A stretch of DNA of 64,000 nucleotides from Thalassobium sp. R2A62. GTDB lineage: Bacteria; Pseudomonadota; Alphaproteobacteria; Rhodobacterales; Rhodobacteraceae. The notes under the pieces are model-generated. The model ran no database searches and had not been told where the DNA came from. It saw only the letters and a list, made by a program, of their open reading frames with translations. Every line of letters begins with the position of its first letter. Within the stretch, counting starts at the first letter, position 1. The stretch covers positions 2,422,575 to 2,486,574 of the forward strand of contig NZ_GG697169.2 of assembly GCF_000161835.1 (NCBI RefSeq). The letters are read 5' to 3'. Of the stretch, positions 57,649 through 64,000 are shown piece after piece. Position numbers and translations under genes: made by a program.

Positions 57649-58197
57649 ATGACTGAACTCTTTGACCTTGGACCTGACAAGACGCTTTTGTTGGTGGATG
57701 ATGATGAGCCGTTTCTGAAACGGCTCGCCAAAGCGATGGAAAAGCGAGGGTTTGATGTTGAAACGGCGGGCTCTGTTGCCGCAGGCAAGGCAATTTCCAC
57801 AGCACGTCCCGCAGCATACGCTGTCGTGGATCTTCGCCTGGAAGATGGCAATGGTCTGGATGTGGTCGAGGTGCTGCGCGATCGTAGGCCGGATGCACGT
57901 ATCGTCGTCCTAACGGGCTATGGCGCCATCGCGACAGCCGTGGCCGCGGTCAAAATCGGCGCGACAGATTATCTGTCCAAGCCTGCAGATGCGGCGGACA
58001 TTATGAATGCCCTGCTTGCGAACACCGATGGCCTTCCCCCACCCCCAGAAAATCCGATGAGCGCAGACCGTGTGCGCTGGGAACATATTCAGCGGGTCTA
58101 CGAGCTGTGCGACAGAAATGTCTCTGAAACTGCGCGACGTCTAAATATGCATCGCCGGACATTGCAGCGCATTCTCGCAAAACGAAGCCCGAGATAA
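57649..58197 (+). CDS. regA: Redox response regulator RegA/PrrA
   Basis: 182 residues. Receiver domain: acidic DDDEP near residue 18, phospho-Asp near residue 62 in AVVDLRLEDGNGLDV, conserved TGYGAIATAVAAVKIGATDYLSKP. The Fis-type DNA-binding helix-turn-helix is 'CDRNVSETARRLNMHRRTLQRIL', near-identical across Rhodobacterales. It controls respiratory, photosynthesis and carbon-fixation genes. hvrA, which follows regA in Rhodobacter, is not here. Confidence 0.96.
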   Translation: MTELFDLGPDKTLLLVDDDEPFLKRLAKAMEKRGFDVETAGSVAAGKAISTARPAAYAVVDLRLEDGNGLDVVEVLRDRRPDARIVVLTGYGAIATAVAAVKIGATDYLSKPADAADIMNALLANTDGLPPPPENPMSADRVRWEHIQRVYELCDRNVSETARRLNMHRRTLQRILAKRSPR

Positions 58198-58680
58198 CTA
58201 GAGCGTCAATCGCTTGCTAATCCGGTCAACCCGCTTGCCATCGGCAAGTGGGACGTCACGACTTACCTCGAAGTCACTGAAGCCCAGTTTGGAATAGTAC
58301 GCTAGGCCGCTGGTATTATCTGCACGGATCGTCGCGTCGATTTCGATGAATCCAATGCTAGCCGCCTCTTGAAGAGTTGCTTTGAACAACATGGCCCCAA
58401 TGCCGCGCTGCGTCGCCCCTAACAGCGCGAAAGTAGCGATGCTTCCAACATTTGGTGGTAGGTTTGCACTGTGTCTGACGTATTGCAAACCAGCGATCAT
58501 ATCTTTTGGGGCAATGGCCACAAAACAGCATGTCGTCTCGCCCGCCCCAGTAATGATAGCGTCAAAGTAGTCCGTTGGAACGATCCCTTGGATTGCTGTC
58601 GTGCCGCCAGCGTCAACAACTTCTTGCAACAGGGAAACCATATCTTGTGCGTCGGAAGGAGTCGCCGTTCTGACAATCAT
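58198..58680 (-). CDS. GNAT-family N-acetyltransferase
   Basis: 160 residues. Acetyl-CoA-binding motif region 'FALLGATQRGIGAMLFKATLQEAASIGFIEIDATI' and a C-terminal 'YYSKLGFSDFEV' are GNAT hallmarks. Substrate unknown. It overlaps the HD hydrolase gene by 4 nt and converges with regA (stops adjacent). Confidence 0.85.
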   Translation of the reverse strand: MIVRTATPSDAQDMVSLLQEVVDAGGTTAIQGIVPTDYFDAIITGAGETTCCFVAIAPKDMIAGLQYVRHSANLPPNVGSIATFALLGATQRGIGAMLFKATLQEAASIGFIEIDATIRADNTSGLAYYSKLGFSDFEVSRDVPLADGKRVDRISKRLTL

Positions 58681-59285
58681 AGTTGCGCCATTAGATCGTG
58701 GTGACGTTTGGTAAAGTCGATGCGCACCTCTGTCGGTGGCCGTAGCCGAATATCTAGACCTGAGGTCAACGCTTCGTCAGGCTTGCCAAAGAATTTGTCT
58801 GCCTCGCCCTGTGTAAAGCCGGCAATACGAACGGCCTCAAGCCACGCGCTGATCTTGTCGGCTTTCTTGATTTCCTTCTTGATCGCTGCTGGCGTTTTGG
58901 CAGACAAACCAAACCGAATGTGGATAGCCGCGGTCAATCGGTCATCTAGATCCTCATAACCAGGCCCAACGGCCGCCTTTACTGGACTAATCATGTCGCC
59001 AATCACGTATTCCGGTGCGTCGTGCAAGAGCGCAGCCAAACGAGACGCGACCGAAGCCCTGGGGTTTTGCAGGTGAAAGATACGCTCAACCAACAAAGAG
59101 TGTTCAGCGACTGAATAGGCATAGTCACCCATCGTTTGACCATTCCAACGGGCCACAAAAGCTAGCCCGTGGGCGATATCCTCAATTTCGATATCCATGG
59201 GTGTCGGATCAAGCAGGTCCAAACGACGTCCGGATAACATGCGCTGCCATGCGCGGGGTGGTTGTGCCAATGGGACACTCCTCAA
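58677..59285 (-). CDS. HD-domain phosphohydrolase (YfbR-like)
   Basis: 202 residues. HD superfamily metal motif: the first His is in YSVAEHSLLVERI and the HD pair in ALLHDAPEYVIGDM. It is like the 5'-nucleotidase/YfbR group. Co-transcribed with the downstream GNAT gene (4-nt overlap); divergent from ahcY. Confidence 0.85.
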   Translation of the reverse strand: MRSVPLAQPPRAWQRMLSGRRLDLLDPTPMDIEIEDIAHGLAFVARWNGQTMGDYAYSVAEHSLLVERIFHLQNPRASVASRLAALLHDAPEYVIGDMISPVKAAVGPGYEDLDDRLTAAIHIRFGLSAKTPAAIKKEIKKADKISAWLEAVRIAGFTQGEADKFFGKPDEALTSGLDIRLRPPTEVRIDFTKRHHDLMAQL

Positions 59286-59392
59286 AATTCTTCCACTAGC
59301 GTAGCAACTCGACCTGCGGCTTCAAGGTCATTGTGAACATGTCAAACCGCTGTTAAGAGGCGGCAGTTTCATTAATGAGGCAGGAGCCTGAC

Positions 59393-60781
59393 ATGACTGA
59401 TTATATCGTCAAAGATATCGCACTGGCTGATTTTGGCCGTAAAGAGTTAGACATCGCTGAAACCGAAATGCCGGGCCTGATGTCGCTGCGCGCTGAATAT
59501 GGCGAAAGCAAACCTTTGACTGGTGCACGGATCGTGGGCTCGCTGCACATGACGATCCAGACCGCCGTTCTGATCGAGACACTGGTCGCTCTGGGCGCTG
59601 ACGTGCGCTGGGCATCGTGCAACATCTTCTCGACCCAAGACCACGCAGCCGCGGCGATTGCCGCTGGCGGTACGCCGGTCTTCGCGATCAAAGGTCAGTC
59701 GCTCGAAGAGCATTGGGACTACCTCGACAAATCGTTCATGTTCGAAGACGGCCCAAACATGATCCTCGACGATGGTGGCGACGCAACACTCTACATCCTG
59801 CTTGGCGCACGTGTTGAGAATGGCGAGACTGACCTGATCGAAGTTCCGACATCTGAAGAAGAAGAAGCGGTCTTTGCGCAAATCAAAAAACGTATGGCTG
59901 CGAGCCCAGGCTGGTTCACCAAAATGCGTGGCCAGATCCAAGGCGTTTCGGAAGAGACAACGACAGGCGTTCACCGTCTCTATGAATTGGTGAAACAGGG
60001 CCAGCTGCCTTTCCCTGCGATTAACGTGAACGATAGTGTGACCAAGTCGAAGTTCGACAACAAATACGGTTGTAAGGAATCGCTGGTCGACGGCATCCGC
60101 CGTGCGACTGATACAATGATGGCCGGCAAGGTTGCCGTTGTCATGGGCTACGGTGATGTTGGCAAAGGTTCTGCCGCATCTCTCGCTGGCGCAGGCGCTC
60201 GTGTTAAGGTCACTGAAGTTGATCCGATCTGTGCGCTTCAGGCGGCTATGGATGGCTTTGAAGTTGTTCTGCTCGAAGACGTTGTCAGCACCGCTGATGT
60301 GTTCATCACAACAACCGGCAACAAAGACGTCATCCGCATCGAGCACATGCGCGAGATGAAGGATATGGCGATCGTTGGTAACATTGGTCACTTTGACAAT
60401 GAAATTCAGGTCGCAAGCCTGAAGAACCACAAATGGACCAACATTAAAGAGCAAGTCGACATGATCGAGATGCCATCAGGCAGCCGCTTGATTCTGCTTT
60501 CTGAAGGTCGTTTGCTGAACCTCGGCAACGCGACAGGTCACCCATCGTTTGTGATGTCTGCGTCCTTTACCAATCAGGTTTTGGCACAGATCGAACTCTG
60601 GACTAAAGGCGACGAGTACAAGAACGACGTCTACATCTTGCCCAAGCATTTGGACGAAAAGGTAGCGCGTCTGCACCTCGATCGTATCGGTGTAAAATTG
60701 ACACCGCTCGCCAAAGAGCAGGCTGACTACATCGGTGTTTCGACCGACGGTCCATACAAGTCAGAGCACTACCGTTACTAA
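59393..60781 (+). CDS. ahcY: S-adenosylhomocysteine hydrolase
   Basis: 462 residues from the ATG at 59393 ([20 protein letters not shown]), with AGGAG 6 nt before it. It has the NAD-binding [20 protein letters not shown], catalytic '[12 protein letters not shown]' region and the C-terminal PYKSEHYRY. It removes SAH from methylation. The gap to the HD gene holds no riboswitch I can recognise. A strong hairpin lies just downstream in the next gene's coding sequence. Confidence 0.96.
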   Translation: MTDYIVKDIALADFGRKELDIAETEMPGLMSLRAEYGESKPLTGARIVGSLHMTIQTAVLIETLVALGADVRWASCNIFSTQDHAAAAIAAGGTPVFAIKGQSLEEHWDYLDKSFMFEDGPNMILDDGGDATLYILLGARVENGETDLIEVPTSEEEEAVFAQIKKRMAASPGWFTKMRGQIQGVSEETTTGVHRLYELVKQGQLPFPAINVNDSVTKSKFDNKYGCKESLVDGIRRATDTMMAGKVAVVMGYGDVGKGSAASLAGAGARVKVTEVDPICALQAAMDGFEVVLLEDVVSTADVFITTTGNKDVIRIEHMREMKDMAIVGNIGHFDNEIQVASLKNHKWTNIKEQVDMIEMPSGSRLILLSEGRLLNLGNATGHPSFVMSASFTNQVLAQIELWTKGDEYKNDVYILPKHLDEKVARLHLDRIGVKLTPLAKEQADYIGVSTDGPYKSEHYRY

Positions 60782-60790
60782 GCTTTCGAT

Positions 60791-61537
60791 ATGCCAAATG
60801 GTCTAAATCCAAAACGCCGCCCTGCCGTGCGCTGGGCGGCGTTTCTTGTTCTACTGGGCGGTATTGGGTACATCGCGTACCAAGCGTTGACCTTGCCGCA
60901 ATCTCCTATCCCGACTGCATGGAATCCTGTCGAGCCCCTGCGCATCACTGATCCTGTCACCCCACTGACTCAATGGAAACTCTCTAACGCTGTGGCGTCC
61001 CCCGAGGCGTGCCTCACTGTTTTGGGGTCTCAGGATGCTGATGTGCGTGGCCGGTTTCGGGAGGACCGAGTTGATAGTGACAAGTGCTTTATCCGCGGTC
61101 GTGTTGACCTAACCGGAATTGGTGCCGCTGATATTCGTAAGCTCGAGACAAGCTGTACCATCGCATTGCGTGTTGCGATGTGGGAACGTCATGCCTTGCA
61201 ACCTGCCGCGCAACAGCTGCTTGGAACGAGCGTTGCTGAAATTCGCCAGATCGGTAGTTATAACTGCCGAGAGATCCGGACGACCAATGGCGCCACTGGT
61301 AGGATGAGCACGCACGCGACTACAGACGCTATTGATGTGACCGGTTTTGTGATGGCCGATGGTGCAAAAATTGACCTACTCGCTGATTGGGATGGCAATG
61401 ATCCCAAGGCTCAATTTCTTAAGTCTGCCCGCAATAGTGCCTGCGAATGGTTCCGTGTGACGCTTGGGCCAGATTATAATCGACTTCACGCGGATCACTT
61501 TCATCTACAGAATACGGGTTGGGGTCTCTGTCGGTGA
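60791..61537 (+). CDS. Extensin-like C-terminal domain protein
   Basis: 248 residues. Residues about 17-35 form a membrane anchor (WAAFLVLLGGIGYIAYQAL). The C-terminal domain has 'STHATTDAIDVTGFVMADG' and 'YNRLHADHFHLQ' His/Asp motifs, similar to extensin-like C-terminal (metal-peptidase-like) proteins and D-Ala-D-Ala carboxypeptidase relatives. It starts 9 nt after the ahcY stop; residues 7-18 are coded by a strong 11-bp hairpin. Role unproven, probably cell wall. Confidence 0.75.
   Translation: MPNGLNPKRRPAVRWAAFLVLLGGIGYIAYQALTLPQSPIPTAWNPVEPLRITDPVTPLTQWKLSNAVASPEACLTVLGSQDADVRGRFREDRVDSDKCFIRGRVDLTGIGAADIRKLETSCTIALRVAMWERHALQPAAQQLLGTSVAEIRQIGSYNCREIRTTNGATGRMSTHATTDAIDVTGFVMADGAKIDLLADWDGNDPKAQFLKSARNSACEWFRVTLGPDYNRLHADHFHLQNTGWGLCR
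60811..60848 (+). terminator. Strong hairpin after ahcY, inside the next coding sequence
   Basis: Perfect 11-bp stem AAACGCCGCCC (60812-60822) / GGGCGGCGTTT (60834-60844), 11-nt loop, followed by CTTGTTCT. It is terminator-like though its U tract is broken. It encodes PKRRPAVRWAAF of the extensin-like protein, so it may be an intrinsic or attenuating terminator for ahcY that lowers expression of the next gene. Confidence 0.5.
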
Positions 61538-61658
61538 CGTGTCTTTTCATTGTTTCCCCCTTTACCGATGCGCCCTTTCACCCTTAGATTCAGGCACAGC
61601 CACAGATTTTGTGGAAAACTTGGGCATTTGCCCGGCATCAATAGTTGGGAGACGAACC

Positions 61659-62000
61659 ATGGGAAAACGTGACGATCTGATCGTGCAGTACGCAGATGAT
61701 CTCAGAAACAAATGCGGGATGACCCCCGATATGGACCTTTTGACTAAGGTCACTATCGGTTGCGGCCCTGCAATCTACAACGCTGACGCATCGACCGTTG
61801 CTGGCAGCCAAGCTTCCGAGCTTGAGACAGTCAAAAACAACTTCCTGATGAAAAAGCTGGGTCTGGCAGACGGTCCACAGCTGATGGAAGCCATCAACTC
61901 GGTCATCGAGACATACGGCAAATCCGAGCGCAACAAGTACCGCGCCGTGGTTTACTATATGCTGACCAAGCACTTTGGCAAAGAATCCGTCTACGGCTAA
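61659..62000 (+). CDS. DUF2853 family protein
   Basis: 113 residues from the ATG at 61659 (MGKRDDLIVQYADDLRNKCG), preceded by GGGAGACG; upstream codons are not needed. It is a small, helical, charged protein with no signal peptide, matching the DUF2853 family as I recall it. No function known. A terminator follows at 62022-62058. Confidence 0.75.
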   Translation: MGKRDDLIVQYADDLRNKCGMTPDMDLLTKVTIGCGPAIYNADASTVAGSQASELETVKNNFLMKKLGLADGPQLMEAINSVIETYGKSERNKYRAVVYYMLTKHFGKESVYG

Positions 62001-62021
62001 ACCCCGCGACAGACAAAAAAG

Positions 62022-62058
62022 ACGCCCGTTCTGCCTGATTGGCCGAGCGGGCGTTTTT
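62022..62058 (+). terminator. Rho-independent terminator after DUF2853 gene
   Basis: ACGCCCG (62022-62028) / CGGGCGT (62048-62054), followed by a T run. It ends the DUF2853 transcript. Confidence 0.7.
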
Positions 62059-62240
62059 GTATCTAGCTAAAGTTTGAGCCGGTTTGTTGGTACAACTCTT
62101 TTGCCTTGGACAGCCAAATGATCGTATCAGCCACTCTGGCCAGGACGGCCGGAACCAAATTCAAATACACGTGTGGTGCATTGGGAGCACGTGGGTGAAG
62201 AGAGGGTTCCAGCGTCTTGCCGGAACCCTCTTTGCTTTTA
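62059..62240 (+). other. Non-coding stretch with second plus-strand terminator; possible small RNA
   Basis: There is no credible coding frame between the DUF2853 terminator and the DUF1761 stop. It holds two CACGTG sequences 20 nt apart (near 62169 and 62189). A perfect 10-bp hairpin AGAGGGTTCC (62201-62210) / GGAACCCTCT (62222-62231) is followed on the plus strand by TTGCTTTT. A terminator with no gene in front of it suggests a small plus-strand RNA; alternatively it ends the minus-strand DUF1761 gene, whose U tract would be poor. Confidence 0.3.
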
Positions 62241-62620
62241 GAACATCATCAAGATCGCGCCAATAACGGTACTGCCAATCGTCGCGTACACACCATCAAT
62301 CACGATCAATGCACGTGGGCGTTGTGCGAACAAATAGTTCGTCGTCAGCCATGGTGTTGCGATGAACATCCTAGCCCCAAACCATTCTTGGCGCCTTCCA
62401 AAACCGTCTCTACCCGTGCAAACTGAAACACATGGCGCATCATGCCCGCGACCAGAATTGCCGCAACAAAGCTACCAACGAAGGCAGTGATGTTAGCCTT
62501 GTTCATGGTTTCTTCGGTCAAACCAGCGGCGGCCATCCATTGTTTGCCCATCACGCCGTACCAAATGGCGCCAAAGATCCAGCCACCAGCTGCGGCCACA
62601 ATCACGTTTAGAAATTCCAT
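62238..62620 (-). pseudogene. DUF1761 family membrane protein, frameshifted
   Basis: The first frame starts at the ATG at 62620 (MEFLNVIVAAAGGWIFGAIW) and leaves the family after AKNGLGLG (near 62372), ending CSSQHHG-stop. The next frame reads FIATPWLTTNYLFAQRPRAL, then IVIDGVYATIG, then TVIGAILMMF and the stop at 62238, which is the expected DUF1761 C-terminus. One missing base near 62366-62375 (GGGCTAGGATG on the minus strand) explains it. Restored length would be about 127 residues with several transmembrane segments. Function of the family is unknown. Confidence 0.8.
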
Positions 62621-62693
62621 AATTTGTCCCTCTTCCCTATGAATTGCTCTGAATATGCAATCCTATGTTGGATGAGGCTACGGTTTTGCCTTA

Positions 62694-63113
62694 TCAGACT
62701 GAGACGCCACCTAGCGTGCAAATCAAGGCAAATTCATTTTCGGTCACAGGCTGAACGGACAAACGAGAGTTTTTGACCAATACCATTTCGGCCAGCCGTT
62801 CGTCGCCTTTGATTTGATCCAAAGAGATCGGTTGCAACAGTGGTTCAACGGCTTTGATATCAACACATTCCCACCGATCATTGTCTGTCGTGCTATCTGG
62901 ATGAGCCTCTGCACAAACCTCGACGATCCCGACGATCTCTTTGTCCTTTTGACTGTGATAGAAAAAACCACGATCACCAATGGCCATTGAGCGCATGAAA
63001 TTTCGGGCCTGATAATTGCGGACTCCGTCCCATTCTTCGCCTGCATCACCCTTGGCCACTTGATCGTCCCAGGACCAAACTGAAGGCTCAGATTTAAACA
63101 GCCAAAATGCCAT
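62694..63113 (-). CDS. EVE-domain protein
   Basis: 139 residues from the ATG at 63113, which overlaps the stop of the YciI-like gene by 1 nt (TGATG). The opening MAFWLFKSEPSVWSWDDQV, then 'WDGVRNYQARNFMRSMAIGDRGFFYHS', is the EVE domain, a PUA-like fold thought to bind modified nucleic-acid bases. Role here unknown. In an operon with the YciI-like gene and gpsA. Confidence 0.9.
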   Translation of the reverse strand: MAFWLFKSEPSVWSWDDQVAKGDAGEEWDGVRNYQARNFMRSMAIGDRGFFYHSQKDKEIVGIVEVCAEAHPDSTTDNDRWECVDIKAVEPLLQPISLDQIKGDERLAEMVLVKNSRLSVQPVTENEFALICTLGGVSV

Positions 63114-63385
63114 CACCCAATCACCTTGTTCCATTCGTGAATACGATTCTGCTCGAATAACCCCGCCTTGGAATACGGATCGTTCGCTGCCCATTGCTCT
63201 GCATCGTTCATTGAATCCACGTCGAGCACGATCAAGGACCCAAACATCAATCCATTTGAATCCATCAAGGGCCCAGCCATTTTCACAACGCCTGTCCGTT
63301 CGATGTACGCAAGATGCGCAGCACGGTTCTCCTTCCGTACCTCCAAGTGGTCCGGTTTGTCGTGGCACATGATCGCAACCAACAT
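63113..63385 (-). CDS. YciI-like protein
   Basis: 90 residues: 'DKPDHLEVRKENRAAHLAYIERTGVVKMAGPL' with a conserved His-Asp pair and 'AEQWAANDPYSKAGLF' match the YciI family. Biochemical role unknown in most members. Two nt separate it from gpsA; it overlaps the EVE gene by 1 nt. Confidence 0.85.
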   Translation of the reverse strand: MLVAIMCHDKPDHLEVRKENRAAHLAYIERTGVVKMAGPLMDSNGLMFGSLIVLDVDSMNDAEQWAANDPYSKAGLFEQNRIHEWNKVIG

Positions 63386-63387
63386 AT

Positions 63388-64000
63388 CTATTCTTCCTTT
63401 AGGGCGCGTGACAGAAGCACCTGCATCGCGGTTTCCACAGTTAATGTTCCAATCGCCAGCCCCGCCACGGCAGCGCAGATTGGCATCTCAATTTCCATTG
63501 ATTGGGCCAGTTTAGTGACTGCTTGGGCAGTTGCAGCGCCTTCAACAGTTGTCTTGGCATCAAATGGGTGATGCGACCCGATCGCGAGACCAAAACGGTA
63601 GTTGCGCGATCCTTCAGAAGTACAAGTAAGCGCCATATCCCCGTAGCCAGACAGCCCCGCTAAGGTGTCAGCTTCGGCACCTAACGCTTTCGCCATACGT
63701 GTCATTTCAGCGTAACCACGCGTCATCAGCGCGGCGCGCGCGCTTTCACCGAGGCGCGCACCCATTGCAGCACCACAGGCGATCGCGATTACGTTCTTCA
63801 GCGCACCGCCTAGTTCGGCACCGATCATATCCGTGCTTCGGTACAGCCTCATCGTGTTGGTCGAGAGGCTGTCCTGCAGGATCATGGCTGACGTCTCGTT
63901 CGCGCTCGCGAGGGTCAGCGCCGTTGGAAGTCCGCGCGCGATGTCATGCGCGAAACTTGGACCAGTCAGGATTGCAGGCGTGGCATTGGGGCAAATCTCT
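63388..64000 (-). CDS. gpsA: NAD(P)-dependent glycerol-3-phosphate dehydrogenase, C-terminal part (runs off window)
   Basis: Open through the window edge; about 203 C-terminal residues are present. '[41 protein letters not shown]' carries the catalytic Lys (ALKNV) and the substrate-site region; '[23 protein letters not shown]' follows. It makes sn-glycerol-3-phosphate for phospholipids. It heads an apparent gpsA-yciI-EVE operon. Confidence 0.95.
   Translation of the reverse strand, partial: EICPNATPAILTGPSFAHDIARGLPTALTLASANETSAMILQDSLSTNTMRLYRSTDMIGAELGGALKNVIAIACGAAMGARLGESARAALMTRGYAEMTRMAKALGAEADTLAGLSGYGDMALTCTSEGSRNYRFGLAIGSHHPFDAKTTVEGAATAQAVTKLAQSMEIEMPICAAVAGLAIGTLTVETAMQVLLSRALKEE

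Noticed and set aside
59286-59392. Possible SAM/SAH riboswitch in the ahcY leader
   Set aside because: Short leader with one weak GC stem; none of the SAH or SAM/SAH riboswitch consensus blocks could be found.
59447-60454. Long open frame (335 codons) on the minus strand
   Set aside because: It is fully antisense to ahcY and has no recognisable domain; a codon-usage shadow of a strongly coding gene.
1-64000. CRISPR arrays, IS elements, tRNAs or rRNAs
   Set aside because: No regularly spaced direct repeats, transposase ORFs, or cloverleaf/rRNA sequences seen on reading both strands; a tool search could still find short or degenerate items.

Overview
This 64 kb window is a chromosomal segment from an alphaproteobacterium, most likely Rhodobacterales (Roseobacter group). 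The evidence is gene content and order: regB / senC-regA next to ahcY, the alphaproteobacterial addAB pair, a Tim44-like adaptor next to mltA and smr, and the block parB-parA-rsmG-mnmG-mnmE-rho-hemJ / maf-aroE-coaE-dnaQ / secB. Coding is dense, with many 1-4 nt stop/start overlaps. No phage, insertion sequence, CRISPR array, rRNA or tRNA was seen.

Layout. 0-3 kb: envelope genes (two L,D-transpeptidases, a CAP-domain lipoprotein) and an RNA methyltransferase. 2.7-9.8 kb: a two-gene ABC exporter, a LysE exporter, CCA-adding enzyme, a CoA-type Nudix hydrolase and Hsp33. 9.9-12 kb: a second Nudix gene, then a divergent signalling pair (response regulator-PP2C phosphatase and Hpt protein), both broken by in-frame stops. 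12-24.4 kb: ilvA, argG, msrA, a PfkB kinase, malic enzyme, mutS, grpE-hrcA. 24.5-27 kb: rph-rdgB-hemW. 27-34.3 kb: the parB-to-hemJ block on the minus strand. 34.3-34.7 kb: a non-coding region rich in DnaA-box-like sequences, called here as oriC. 34.7-40.8 kb: maf-aroE-coaE-dnaQ, secB, fxsA, Tim44-like, mltA, smr. 40.8-45.3 kb: an MFS transporter, hslVU, a capsule-like gene, trxA. 45.4-53.8 kb: tsaE, amgK/murU-like peptidoglycan-recycling genes and addBA. 53.8-58.2 kb: a broken PAS-domain gene and the RegB/SenC/RegA redox system. 58.2-64 kb: GNAT, HD hydrolase, ahcY, extensin-like, DUF2853, a frameshifted DUF1761 gene, EVE, YciI-like and the start of gpsA.

How it fits together. Genes left of the origin run mostly on the minus strand and those just right of it on the plus strand, so transcription is largely co-directional with replication leaving about 34.5 kb. 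Two perfect 16-bp parS sites lie 3.5-5.5 kb from the origin inside rsmG and at the mnmG start, beside parAB. Heat-shock-type promoters can be read upstream of hslVU and hslO.

The least ordinary feature is gene decay. Four loci carry clear lesions in otherwise recognisable frames: RR-PP2C (two stops), Hpt (one stop), a PAS sensor-like gene (one frameshift, one stop) and DUF1761 (one frameshift). Three of the four are signalling genes. I saw no convincing new defence or biosynthetic system.
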